Below are positions 44,835 through 55,348 of a stretch of 64,000 nucleotides of DNA, piece after piece (within the stretch, counting starts at the first letter, position 1; each line of letters opens with the position of its first letter). This stretch comes from Brachycybe producta (lineage: Eukaryota > Arthropoda > Diplopoda > Playtdesmida > Andrognathidae): NCBI GenBank assembly GCA_036925085.1, contig JAUPFP010000021.1:1452027-1516026 (forward strand), written 5' to 3'. The position numbers and the translations under genes were made by a program. A model generated the notes under the pieces. It was not told where the DNA came from. It did no database searches and worked only from the letters and a program-made list of their open reading frames with translations.

Positions 44835-45215
44835 TCTTTCAAAATCAAGAGAAACTAGAAAGTGTTTAAGAAACTAGAAGGGTAGCTGGTTATTTTCATG
44901 TTGATATCTTTTAAAATAAACTTTTTATAGACAAAAAATAAAGTCTTCTTAATATTTGTTTCTTTTCAAACTGATATAAAAAGCTTATTTTGAAAGATAT
45001 CAACATGAAAATATCCTTAAATATGTGTGCTAGCCTTCTAGTTTCTAAAATACATTCAAGTTTTCTCTTCATTTCGGACCTGAAAAGACAATAAAATAAT
45101 CGAGTTTGCGACTCATTTAGCCCATTTTTAAAATTTTTACTATTATTATTTATTTTGAAAGATAACATGACAATCCTATTAAGCTAGCTACCCTTCTAGT
45201 TTCTCTAAATTTTAC
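44835..45215. mobile_element. Family A palindromic MITE plus a partial second copy
   Basis: TTAAGAAACTAGAAGGGTAG to CCTTCTAGTTTCTAAAATAC is one copy; a second right half ends CCCTTCTAGTTTCTCTAAAT at about 45210. Confidence 0.8.
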
Positions 45216-45789
45216 TCCCATGAAAAATTAACCAGAGTTCGAAAATCAACAGAAGTTTAATTTTAAAGATATTTTAATGAATTCAATTCATGTTTCATAA
45301 ATATATTTGATTTTTACTCTTCTAGTTTCAAGCAAAATTTGAATTTCTTTTAAAAGTTCTTTTAACAAAAAAGCTAAGGACCTGAAAATTGAAATTCTTA
45401 GCTCAAGTCTACACGTATAACGAAAAATTGTGGCCCTTAAAGTTAAAAGTGAGCCAAAAAAAAAAAAAAAAGGCAAACTCACTTCCTAATAATAAAGGAG
45501 TTGCCTTCCAATGACGCAATAATGACGTCACGGAATCACGTTTTTTTTCTCTCTCTCTCTCTCTCTCTCTAGTAGACTCAATAGAATGAATAGGCCTAAA
45601 GAGAACGAGAGAGATTTCTTGTTCTTGAAGGAAAAATCAAAAGAGTTGACTCATGTCTTGAATATCTTTTTTTTTTTAAAAAAAAGTTTACGCGTGGGAT
45701 TTATTTTTCTTATTGTAATCTCAAAATCAAGTCCAGAAGAGACTAGAAAAATAAACTACATCATCATTAAGTGTTGTTTTAAGCAGCTG

Positions 45790-46160
45790 TCGTTTAAAAT
45801 TAACAGAAACTAGAAAGTGTTTTCGAAACTAGAAGGGTAACTCAATCACTTAAGACTTGCATTTTCACGTTGTTGATATCTTACAAAATGAACAATGTTG
45901 TTCAGTTTGAAAATGATTCAAATTTTAAGTATAGACGATATTTTTTTTTAATTGTTCAATTAAAAAAATATCGTCTATACTTAAAATTTGAATCATTTTC
46001 AAACTGACATAAAAAGCTTATTTTGAAAGATAATAACTTGAAAATAACCAAACCATAACCACCCATATTAGACCATAACCTTAAGCTACCTTTCTAGTTT
46101 CTAAAACACTTTCTAGTAGTTTCTCTTCATTGTGTGCATCTGAAACACGTTTGCACAACT
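45790..46160. mobile_element. Family A palindromic MITE with a long near-perfect core
   Basis: TTTCGAAACTAGAAGGGTAA to CTTTCTAGTTTCTAAAACAC. The core at about 45906-46004 is an almost exact inverted repeat with arms of about 43 bp. Confidence 0.85.
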
Positions 46161-46164
46161 TTTA

Positions 46165-46440
46165 AACCAATTTATAGTAGTATTATCATGTTGATATCTT
46201 TCAAAATAAACTTTTTATGGATAAAAATTAAACAATATCGTGGGTCATTTTGAAACAAGACATATAAAGCTTATTTTAAACGATATCAACATGAAAAATA
46301 CCCTCTTAAATGACTGAGCTATACCCGTTCTAGTTTCTAAAACACACTTCAAGTTTCTCTTCATTTTGCTCATCTGAAAGACAAAAAAATAACTGGAATT
46401 CAAGGCCTCAAGGGGTTCTTCCAATTTACAATTTTAAAAC
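46165..46440. mobile_element. Family A MITE, right-biased copy
   Basis: TGTTGATATCTTTCAAAATA, mirrored to CGTTCTAGTTTCTAAAACAC and TCATCTGAAAGACAAAAAAA. Confidence 0.78.
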
Positions 46441-47060
46441 CACCTTTAATTTAAACGATTAAAAATCAAACAATTTATTGATAAAATATAACAAATACAT
46501 AATTTTTTTCTTTATTATCTAAAATCAAATTAAAAACAGTCTTATTTTATGATACTTTTATTCCAATTATGGGTGTATGACTGAAAAACCTCAATTTTCT
46601 TTTAAAAAAAAGTTACACAGAAAATATTAGGGGCAAAGATTTCAACCGCCTGAAAAAAAAATTCATAATTTCATTTTTTTTTCTTAAATAATAAGAAAGT
46701 GGTGGTCGGAAGGGGGTCACTGAAAAAGGGGGGCGGGGGGCAAAACATGTGGGTCACTCACCATTTTTGTTGTTCTTGAACTACACGTAAATTCTTACAA
46801 CAAGAAAAAAAGGCAGAAGAAGGGGGGGGGGGGGGGGCAACACAAAAATAATTTAGGTTAAAAAAATCTTTCACAGTGAGTGGTTTTAACAAAATATATT
46901 TTCAAAAAAGTTGATAAGTTAGTTATTTATGATGAAATATTGTTTATTATTAAAAAAAACCACGAGGAAAAGTTAGAAAATGAGGGGGAGGAGAAGGGAG
47001 GGGGGGGGCACGGCCAGACGCAGAGGGGCATAGGGTGGGAATATATACCCCCCCAACCTT

Positions 47061-47269
47061 ACAGGCAATTAGAAATCGGGACGAGCAGAAGTTAGCTCCG
47101 CCCTTTTTATGACGACCCGCAACTTCTAATTGGTTTTTGTTGTGTGGTTCGACGTTGAAAAAGGGCGGTGCATCTGTCGTCAGACGACATAACCAACCAA
47201 TTAGAAGTTGCCGGTCGTCATAAAAAGGGCGGAGCCAATTTCTGCTCGTCCCGATTTCTAATTGCCTGT
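47061..47269. mobile_element. Family B MITE, copy 2
   Basis: Ends ACAGGCAATTAGAAATCGGG and CCCGATTTCTAATTGCCTGT. Flanks CCCAACCTT and CCCAACCCC agree at 7 of 9 bases, consistent with a 9-bp target duplication. Confidence 0.9.
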
Positions 47270-47689
47270 CCCAACCCCCCAACTCCTCCTCTGAATTATT
47301 ATGAATGTGTTTTTTGTATCTTTTTATGTGAGAGATAGAAAAAGATAAACATTTTCAAATTGTTTCCAAAGTTTGTTTTTCCATCGTATTCTATCTAAAT
47401 GGGGTTTGTTTCATTATTGAAAAAAACACCTGTGCAACAAAAAAAACATGCTTTTGTTTTTTCCCCTATACAATTTGTAGATAGAAACACTAGACATGTA
47501 ACACTGGTTCTATCTAGTCTGAATTACATTTTGGTTGTTTTTTTCTGTTTGTTGGCAAAAAAAAGTGTGATTGCTGCTAGCTTAGCATGTAGCTTAGTTG
47601 GTCTTTTTGTCATGCTAAGTCTATCAGCGATCACACCTTTGATATTTTTCTACCTTTAGAGGCTAACATACCTATTAGGTCTACTGATT

Positions 47690-48255
47690 GTGATCTGAAT
47701 CTATCAAAATTTGTATGTATTTTATAAACTAGAAGGGTAGCTTCAGTTTGGCGTTTGTTCAATTTGGCGCTTATTCAGTTTGGCGTTTGTTCCATTTTGC
47801 GTTTATTAAGTATGGCGTTTGTTCCAATTGGCGCTTATTCAGTTTGGCGGTTATTCAGGTTTTTTGTAAATTCTGATGGTCCAAATATTGTGAGCTTTTA
47901 TAGACGTTAGACAGTGCAGATTTACAAACAGAACATGCTAACCTAACCTAACCAATCCTAACCTAACCTAACCTAACAATGTGTTTATCACATTTTGGCG
48001 GTTGTTCAGTTTGGCGTTTGTTCAGCGCCACCATTTAATCACTTAAGAGTAATTAATTTCCATGTTGATATCTTTCAAAATTAGCTTTTTTTTTGGTCTG
48101 TATTAATTTTCGTCTGATTTTAAAAGATGAAAATAGCCTTAAGTGATTGAGCTACCCTTCTAGTTTCTAAAACACTTTTAAGGTTTTTTTTGTAATTTTA
48201 CGTTAGAAAGACAAAATATGCCAAAAATCGAAAATCTGTTGTTCATAAAACACCT
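47690..48255. mobile_element. Family A MITE split by a GGCG-minisatellite element
   Basis: AACTAGAAGGGTAGCT ends at about 47742 and AATCACTTAAG resumes at about 48037. Between them lies a foreign block of about 290 bp. The mirrored CCCTTCTAGTTTCTAAAACA is at about 48155. Confidence 0.82.
47743..48032. repeat. 16-bp minisatellite with an internal CCTAA array
   Basis: Seven 16-bp units of the form TCAGTTTGGCGTTTGT alternate with GCTTAT versions at 47743-47854. Two more units lie at 47992-48032. Between them, 47938-47977 holds eight CTAAC pentamers, seven of them exact. A diverged inverted relative is at 63107-63183. Confidence 0.85.
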
Positions 48256-48299
48256 TAAAAAGTCATGACTTTCATGTTTTATGAAAATATCGTCATTTA

Positions 48300-48510
48300 T
48301 TATCATTTTTTTACTCTTCTAGTTTCAAGCACAATTTGAATTTTTTTGTCAGTATGAAAATGAACCAACTTTTTAAGCAGACAATTTTTAATATTAAAAA
48401 GTTTATTTTAAAATATATCAACATGAGAAATAATCAAAATACTAAATAGTATTTTTTTAGTGATTCAACTACCCTTCTAGTTTCATAATATACACACTTC
48501 TTCCCCCAAA
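48300..48510. mobile_element. Family A MITE fragment
   Basis: AAAAAGTTTATTTTAAAATA and ACCCTTCTAGTTTCATAATA; left end replaced. Confidence 0.65.
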
Positions 48511-50599
48511 ATAACCCAGAGCTTTGTGAGCCCCTTTTCAATAAATGTATTTCCCTAAGAAAAATCCTGCTAAAAGTGTTTTTAGCTCTTATTTTTATGA
48601 ACGAAATGAAATGACCCAAAAGACATAGAAAAAAGTTCAATATATTGAGGGTTTTTCAATACAGACGAGGGTTCCTTATTTTAGTACGGGAGAATTGTCA
48701 GTAAAGTACATATTTTGGGGTTCCCCTTTTTGCTTTTTTTTCCCCCCTTTCTCCTCCCCTTTTCATAAAAAAGGGAGATAGGGAGGGGAGAATTTAATCG
48801 ATTTTAATTTCAAGGAGGTCCCTTTTGTTTAATTCTCTTCTGTTTTCTGGGTTGTCTTCCTGATTGTGCATCGAAGGTTAGCTAATGGTTCTAAGGGAGG
48901 GGGGAGGACGACGACGAGGACTGGAGAAATATGGCCTTTTTTTGAGGGATGAAGAAGGAAATTATTCTATAGTGAGGGGAGGAAGAAAAAACCCTTGAAA
49001 CTTTCGCAATGAATTCAAAATACACTGAAAAAATACAGTACAAAATAAAAATGGAAACACCCAGGGAATGAGCGAAGTTACACAGGAGAAATTATTCCCG
49101 ATAAAAGGCGTTGATATATTAAGGGATTGGTTGCATAAACTCGTGCGAATTTCACAGAAATAACACTGGACAACAATTCCCGAGTTATTTCATGAGGATT
49201 TTGAATTCACATGGTTTAAAAAATCATTCAAACAACCTCCATCGACGAGAGATGATTGGCTCCCGGAGTGCAGAATGTCACTCGTGTTGAAAATTGCCTT
49301 TCACATGAAGCACACAAACCATTTCTGGGATTGTTGATGTTCTTTCGGCAATAATCTTCTCCGTAGGCGGCGACACAAATGTTTTCGGGTGGTCTATTCA
49401 GCTTTTTAGAGCCTCGTCGATTGAACTCATAAAGAAGAATGTGTTGGAAAGTTCGTTTTTTGTCGTTGTTGACACTCCATACTTTTTTATCTTATTTTTC
49501 TAATGAAAACATTTCGAACAAAAACCCTAATATTTTCTATGCAACCAGGGTGTGATGCGAATATAAATGTAGGTGTGAAACCTGCATAGGACATTATCAG
49601 GAGCTTTTTTTTTTCAAAACTTATTAAGTCCATATTCTGGCTAAACCTATTTTTTGCTGCCGTTTTGTAAACACGTTTTCAGATTTTCTATCTTTTTACG
49701 TTTTAAAGGATTCAATTTTTTGTGTTTTCTTAACAATAAGTGTAACTGGACTTGTTAAGTTTTGAAAAAAAAAAACTCAATCGACATTGTTAACGGGGGA
49801 TAAGAACTACCGTGTAACCCAGCTCAATGTCACTTTCACCATTATTTCAAAATTAAAAAAAAAAATGATTTTGAAGGGTAGAGGGGGAATGAGGTAAGGG
49901 GGGTGGCGGCGGAAGGGACTTCGCTTGGGACTGCTGATGATAATTAGGAGGTTTCCACATGGCTAAACAACAGCAGTACTACCCTGTAGTAGTAATAGTA
50001 AAACATTTTTGAAGGCGAAATTTTTTTTTTACAATGAAATTTCACTTTTCCCTCGAAAGCCTATATAAAAACGAGAATAAGACATAATTATGCAAATTTG
50101 ACCATTTAGAATTTTAATAATTATGTCTTATTCCCGTTTCTTTCTTTATTGCACAACTTCCTAGAAAAGTAGAAAAATAGAAAACAGGAAGTAAAACAGA
50201 CTTTTTCTCTCGTCTTTTTATGTAAATAAACGTTGTATCCAAACTTCAATTTTATACAATTTCAATAAGGGGAGGAAGGGAGGGGGTTCCTAACATTTCT
50301 ATAGTGAAATTGGGTGTCAAAATGGTGGAGGGGGATGATGAGGTAAAATGACCAATGTGAAAAATGTAATGGATTATGATGGAAGGACAAGTGGGGGGGT
50401 GAGCCTTGAAATTCCAGACATAATTATTCGCCACCTTTTTCAAGAGAAAAAACATTTAAAAAAAATAAGATAATACAGGAAAAGGGATGGGCCTGTCCCA
50501 GATCGGAATTTCGATGACCACAGGGAGAGAAGAAGAATTTGAAGAGAATAATAACAAACAGGGGGAAGTTGAAGCGATCATCAAAAATTATACACAGAT

Positions 50600-50845
50600 G
50601 GGTTTATTATGTCTTTCAGGAGCAAAACTACAAAATGTTTTAGAAACTAGAATGGTAACTCAATCACTTAAGGGCACATTTTCATGTTGATATTGCCCAA
50701 AATAAAAACGTTTTATAGACAAAATTATAAAATGACATCTGCTTAAAAGTTTGGTCTTTTTCAAACGGACATAAAAAGTTTATTTTGAAAAATATCAACA
50801 TAACAGCTATGGTTTATGAACAGCTGATTTTCGAACATGTATTTT
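50600..50845. mobile_element. Family A MITE, left-biased copy
   Basis: TTATGTCTTTCAGGAGCAAA, TTTTAGAAACTAGAATGGTA and the mirrored AAAAAGTTTATTTTGAAAAA. Confidence 0.78.
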
Positions 50846-50854
50846 AGGTGTAAC

Positions 50855-51130
50855 AAACACTACGAAGAAATTGTGAAAGTATTAGAAACTAGAAGGGTAA
50901 CTCAATAGCTTCATGTTGATATCTTTCAAAGTAAAACTTTTTATAGACAAAAATAAAAAAATATCGTCTACTGTCCCCGTCATTTACTTAAAGTTTGGGT
51001 CATAAAAAGTTTATTTTAAAAGATATCAAAATTAAAATAGCCTTTAGGTTATTCAGTTACCGTTCTAATTTCTAACACACTCTTCGTTTTACACCTGAAA
51101 GACAAAATAACCAAGTGTTCCAAAGGCGTT
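50855..51130. mobile_element. Family A palindromic MITE
   Basis: TATTAGAAACTAGAAGGGTA on the left, ACCGTTCTAATTTCTAACAC on the right. Confidence 0.8.
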
Positions 51131-51359
51131 TAAGGGTTGGAACACACAGACGACTTTCGAAAGAAAGGCGACTTTTTAATTGTCTGCCAAGGTTGGCGTT
51201 TTTTTCTCCATAAAAATACACTGCAACGACTTTCGACTTGATTTTGTCGGCGAAGTCTTTCAAAAGTAGCCTGTCAAAACCACCTTTTTAAGTAATTTAA
51301 AAAAAAAGAACCCCGTAAAATAATAAAAAGGTCAGCAAAAATATTTTTTACAATAAAAA

Positions 51360-51365
51360 TTTATT
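51360..51365 (-). terminator. Candidate distal polyadenylation signal of JUN
   Basis: AATAAA on the minus strand, 1.9 kb after the JUN stop, at the far edge of the T-rich (minus-strand) tract. It is a candidate only; AATAAA-like strings occur by chance in such AT-rich DNA. Confidence 0.25.
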
Positions 51366-51705
51366 TAAAAATAGATTCATTGTTTTTGCATCGTGATATT
51401 TATATTTATATATTTATAAAGCCAATAGAACACACTGAAAGACAGGCAGACAGACAAACAGAAAACAATAGACACATATATATATATATATATACAAACA
51501 TACATTCAAATGAGAACAAAATTACGTCTTTTTTTTAAAAGGTGTTTTTTAACACAATGGAAAATTCCATTTTCTTAATTATAGAAAAAGAAGGAGAAAA
51601 AAAAAATGACAAGATTCAAAACAGAAAAAAAAAGTAATTTCGTTTTTCGTGAAGAATGATAATTAATATGCATCTAAATATATTAAAAAAAAAACCTTTT
51701 GTATT

Positions 51706-51990
51706 TTTTATACAATCAAATATAATATTTATATAAAAAAAAGTTTTTAAAAAATGAAAGAAGACAAAAAACGAAACAAGAATTTATACAAAATAGAAAC
51801 TTCAGGTTCAGCAAAAACCATAATTTATTTATATAAAAAAAAACTTACGAAAACTATTTTAATACTAATTTTTATACAACATAAAAATGCACTTTATTTT
51901 AAATCATTTTTCTTTGAAAATTGGAAGAAGTTTCACTTTTTTTTTTATACAATAATAAGTTTTTTTTTTGCATATTTAAATTTTATACAA
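51706..51990 (-). promoter_or_regulatory. Five TTGTATAAAA/T motifs in the possible JUN 3' UTR
   Basis: On the JUN strand the decamer TTGTATAAAA (one copy with a final T) occurs at 51706-51715, 51782-51791, 51870-51879, 51943-51952 and 51981-51990. The region is very AT-rich and follows the JUN stop by 1.3-1.5 kb. It also holds scattered ATTTA pentamers. It may be the distal 3' UTR of an unstable immediate-early mRNA, but a family A MITE lies between, so the transcript end is not certain. Confidence 0.35.
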
Positions 51991-52579
51991 GTTCTTTTTC
52001 ATAATTTTTGCATAGCATTTTTCTTTAAAACGACAAAATATAAATTAAAAATTTATTGCCATTTTTATATATTAAAAAAGTTTTTAAAAAATTGCACAAT
52101 TTATTAATATTTTTCTTTAAAAAAAAAAAGATCATCACAAAAAAAACACAATGTGAGGCGTCACAGCGGACGGATACATCAGATTATAATGAAAAAAGTA
52201 GTTCCATTTTTTTTTCTCGAGAAAAAAAAAACACCATATGACAGATGACGTCATAGACCACGCTGCATTCTAAGAGTTTAACATGACGTCACATTTATGA
52301 AGCTTAGACTGATTGAAACTTTCTTCAATGGTCTACAATTTCAGATAGGTCTAAATCTTATAGGCGTACCAATATGGCATCCTACTTTCTATATATTCTT
52401 CTTTAAAAATGACGCCATGTTCGTTCTCTGAACGCATATTCTTCATTATCTTTTACTGTTGTTAAGGTATGGCTTCAAACCCCAGATCCTGTTCTAATCC
52501 TAATTATATATAGTTGTTTTAAGTTTTTTTTGTTCGCTTTTCTGCGTAGATCAAATATATAAATAAATTTTCTTTTACG

Positions 52580-53020
52580 TTTTAAGACGATTTATGAACA
52601 ACTGATTTTCAAACACTTTCAATTATGCTGTCTTTCAGAAGAGCAAAATTTAAAAAAAAAAAAAACTAGAAAGTGGTTTTTTTTTTAGAAAACTAGAAGG
52701 GTAGCCATAGCAAAATCACTTAAGCCTATTTTCATGTTAATATTTTTTTTTAAAGTAATTTTCAAACTAACAAAAAAAAAGTTTTATTTTGAAAGATATG
52801 AAACGCCCTTAATTGATACTTTGAGACCGAAAGTAAGAGAAAAATCCTCTCACATATGGGTTTCAACGGATTCCGTCACATGAGTTCTACCCGGGATGGG
52901 AATTTGTTTCATTGATGGTAGCCCATTTCGGTCTCAAGAGTTGCCTTTCTAGTTTCTAAAACACTGTAAAGATTCTTTTTTTTTTTATTTTGCACCTGAA
53001 ACGACAGAATAACGAAGAGT
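52580..53020. mobile_element. Family A MITE with a small TIR insertion
   Basis: GAAAACTAGAAGGGTAGCCA on the left, GCCTTTCTAGTTTCTAAAAC on the right. Positions about 52818-52937 are a foreign block with ends TTGAGACCGAAA and TTTCGGTCTCAA. It lies 0.2 kb past the JUN stop, perhaps inside the 3' UTR. Confidence 0.78.
52818..52937. mobile_element. 120-bp element with TTGAGACCGAAA ends inside a family A copy
   Basis: TTGAGACCGAAA and TTTCGGTCTCAA are exact 12-bp inverted ends. It interrupts the family A copy between TTAATTGA and GTTGCCTTTC. Confidence 0.6.
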
Positions 53021-53242
53021 TTGAAAGGCGTGCCATATCCCACTTCAAAATTACCTTAAATCTATATTTACAATTTACATAAGAAAAAAAAAAAGATCTT
53101 CTCAAAAGTCAAATATAATGGTATATTTATAAAAAAATTTAAAATAATGAAAAATGGCACAGGAAAAATTACAAAAGACACAAACACAGATAAGAGATTA
53201 AAATGAAAATGATTCTTTTTTTTTTAGTTTTGTTGTTGTTCT

Positions 53243-54226
53243 CTAACTCAAATACTGCGAGGGTGTCATAATTTGACATCCACTATTTACATGGTCCATC
53301 AGCTGCTGTTTTAAGTGACAAATATGGTCCTTGAGCTTTGTCACAACCGTTCCCAATTCCGTATTCTCATCTTTGAGCAACTTCACCTTGTCCTCTAAAC
53401 GCGCTATTCTTTCCAACTTCCGTTTCCGACATTTACTTGCAGCAACACGATTCCTTTGCCTTTTTCGTTCCAATTTGATCCTTTCTTGTGCCATCATATC
53501 AATGGGCGAAAGGGGTGGAGAAGAACATCCACTGGGAACGGTTTGAGGTTCTTCTTTGATGTTAACGACACCGTTTCCAACGGCGGCGCCTGTCACGAAT
53601 TGTGACGCGGCACCGGTAACGACACCAACGGTGGTAGTGGTGGTGGCGGATGAATATGGATGAGCTATGTGATGAGGAACACCTCCAGTTGATTGCGCAG
53701 CCGCAATGGCAGCCGATAACGAATACGACGACGTGGATGAATTTGTAGCCGAATTTGTCTCACCGTTACCACCGCCGCTATTACTACTGCCGTTACTCGT
53801 AGTTGTCGTTACCGAATCCATAGATGAAGTACCGTGATGTAATTCGGCAAGAGCATCAACGAAACCTCGAGCATACATTTCTTGTTCTTCGGTAACATTT
53901 TTGGTAAAAAGAAACTGACTCGGTGTTGGAGTCGTCGTCACTTGTCCGTTATTCTGTTCGATGATAAGATTTTCTAAATCGGGTGAAGCCAATTTTAATA
54001 AGTTAAGATCAGGAGACGAAAGAAGCGAGTTGAACTTTTGTCGTTTAGCCGCAGTTGGACCATTAACGATACCGACAATTCCTCCTCCTCCTCCTCCCGG
54101 ACCGTTGTTTCCTCCACCTAAATCCAAAGTCATGGATTTTTTTAAATTTCTAATATTTTCTTTCGCCATAAAAGCGTCGTCAGCGTAAAATGACGTTTCC
54201 ATTGTCCTACTCGACACGTGAATCAT
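53243..54226 (-). CDS. JUN: JUN, AP-1 bZIP transcription factor, single exon
   Basis: This is an intronless reading frame of 327 residues with stop TAG, intronless as in other animal jun genes. The start is either 54226 (MIHVSSRT) or 54202 ([11 protein letters not shown], which aligns with the vertebrate METTFY). Regions in order: the N-terminal delta/JNK docking region with KSMTLDL, the Ser-Pro JNK target region [19 protein letters not shown] (about 67-85), TTTPTPSQF with the paired threonines, [21 protein letters not shown], a Ser/Thr/Ala-rich linker, the IKEEPQTVP motif, the basic region (about 248-272, [20 protein letters not shown]) and a leucine zipper to about 311, ending HVNSGCQIM. 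The protein forms AP-1 homodimers or heterodimers with Fos/ATF and binds TGAGTCA sites in the nucleus. The upstream region carries AP-1, MEF2 and CCAAT sites, so autoregulation and immediate-early control are likely. Confidence 0.97.
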   Translation of the reverse strand: MIHVSSRTMETSFYADDAFMAKENIRNLKKSMTLDLGGGNNGPGGGGGGIVGIVNGPTAAKRQKFNSLLSSPDLNLLKLASPDLENLIIEQNNGQVTTTPTPSQFLFTKNVTEEQEMYARGFVDALAELHHGTSSMDSVTTTTSNGSSNSGGGNGETNSATNSSTSSYSLSAAIAAAQSTGGVPHHIAHPYSSATTTTTVGVVTGAASQFVTGAAVGNGVVNIKEEPQTVPSGCSSPPLSPIDMMAQERIKLERKRQRNRVAASKCRKRKLERIARLEDKVKLLKDENTELGTVVTKLKDHICHLKQQLMDHVNSGCQIMTPSQYLS

Positions 54227-54329
54227 TTGATTTTTATACGATTTTTCTTACTTTATATTTAAAAGTCTTTTTACTTTCTTCTTCTTCCGTCAAGAGAGAC
54301 CGTAATACCAGAACCGTACCCGATAATGA

Positions 54330-54336
54330 TGAGTCA
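54330..54336. promoter_or_regulatory. AP-1 site TGAGTCA in the JUN 5' UTR
   Basis: Exact AP-1 consensus about 104 bp upstream of the JUN start codon, inside the predicted 5' UTR. It is a second candidate autoregulatory site. Confidence 0.5.
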
Positions 54337-54632
54337 TCAAATGGGGACCACAAACAAAAAAAACACACCAAACACCAACTTTTTTATCACATTACACTTT
54401 TTTTTTTTAAATATAAGTAAACGTAAAACTTTCACTAATATTATTCCAATAATAAGAAGTAGTGTTGTTATACGCCATTACAAAAATACACACAAATCCT
54501 GGTTCTGTTAATAATAATTCAGGAGAACGTTTTACTTTTTTCAACCCCTTTTGAGTAGTTTCAGTTACTTATTGTTATTTGTCTCAGTAGTCAGTTTGTT
54601 CTTTTCAATGTGAGATGAGTGGCTGATGGCTG

Positions 54633-54640
54633 TTCTTATA
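54633..54640 (-). promoter_or_regulatory. TATA-like box of JUN
   Basis: TATAAGAA on the minus strand, just downstream of the AP-1/MEF2 cluster and about 400 bp from the start codon. It predicts a transcript start near 54600-54610. Confidence 0.55.
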
Positions 54641-54644
54641 GCCG

Positions 54645-54651
54645 TGACTCA
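54645..54651 (-). promoter_or_regulatory. AP-1 site (TGAGTCA) in the JUN promoter
   Basis: Exact TRE consensus; the plus strand reads TGACTCA. It lies 4 nt upstream of the TATA-like box. Confidence 0.7.
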
Positions 54652-54657
54652 CTTCAG

Positions 54658-54667
54658 CTAAAAATAG
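54658..54667 (-). promoter_or_regulatory. MEF2/RSRF site (CTATTTTTAG) in the JUN promoter
   Basis: Exact MEF2 consensus, 2 nt from the TGACATCA element. Vertebrate c-jun has the same MEF2 sequence next to its jun1 site. Confidence 0.75.
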
Positions 54668-54669
54668 AA

Positions 54670-54677
54670 TGATGTCA
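54670..54677 (-). promoter_or_regulatory. jun1-like element TGACATCA in the JUN promoter
   Basis: This eight-base element is identical to the proximal jun1/ATF-Jun site of vertebrate c-jun, and on the gene strand it has the same orientation. Confidence 0.78.
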
Positions 54678-54692
54678 TCGGCGACTTCTCTC

Positions 54693-54697
54693 ATTGG
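54693..54697 (-). promoter_or_regulatory. CCAAT box in the JUN promoter
   Basis: CCAAT on the minus strand, 15 nt upstream of TGACATCA. A CCAAT box holds the same relative place in vertebrate c-jun. Confidence 0.65.
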
Positions 54698-54704
54698 TTA
54701 GTGA

Positions 54705-54710
54705 TGACGT
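54705..54710 (-). promoter_or_regulatory. CRE-like half site (ACGTCA) in the JUN promoter
   Basis: The plus strand reads TGACGT. It is upstream of the CCAAT box and could bind CREB/ATF. Confidence 0.45.
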
Positions 54711-54849
54711 ATGCCTTACAAGTACCGTTTATACGTCACTTTCTCAGAACTCCGCTTTTCTCCCGCTCTTTCTATCTTTACTAGCTCCTATTTGACTACG
54801 TTTGAAAACGGCGATATTCAAATTCAAAGGAGACGATATAAAAAAAAAA

Positions 54850-55215
54850 TCATGTACGAGATTCACTAAGATTCAAAAAGATTCACTCAGATTCACAGTG
54901 TATCATAAGCTTGGCATAGGCTTAGCAGTGTTTTTTATTTATAGTATTAATAGAATTAAATTCTGAAAATCCAGTAAAACACGAATATAGAAAGTGAAAC
55001 ATCCTCCTACCGAGAGGAACGGCATAAGGGTTGAATCTCGTACAGTATGGAAAGCAGTTTTTACTTTTCATCTGTACCGTTTTACTACATTTTCAAAAGT
55101 TAAATCTAGTCTGTATGTTCTGTAAAACGCGGATAAAAAGTAAAACGGCTTGCCATACTATTGTGAACCTCGGCGAATCTTTGTGAATCTTAGTGAATCT
55201 CGTGCATGATTTTCT
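54850..55215. mobile_element. Family E palindromic elements upstream of JUN
   Basis: TACGAGATTCACTAAGATTC at the left, TTAGTGAATCTCGTGCATGA at the right, internal TGTAAAACGCGGATAAAAAG. At least two copies are merged. Confidence 0.7.
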
Positions 55216-55348
55216 TCTATGGCGTATCCCTTGCTTGCTATACTTTCTATACAGTATATTTCTATACAGTTCTATATAGTAGTTTCTATACTTTACTGTA
55301 CGAGATTCACCTCCTGTGTCGTCCTCCTTGACGATAATAGTACAACAT

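Noticed and set aside
51754-52107. 117-codon Lys/Phe-rich frame on the plus strand
   Set aside because: Pure A/T-rich sequence opposite the presumed JUN 3' UTR; composition alone explains the open frame.
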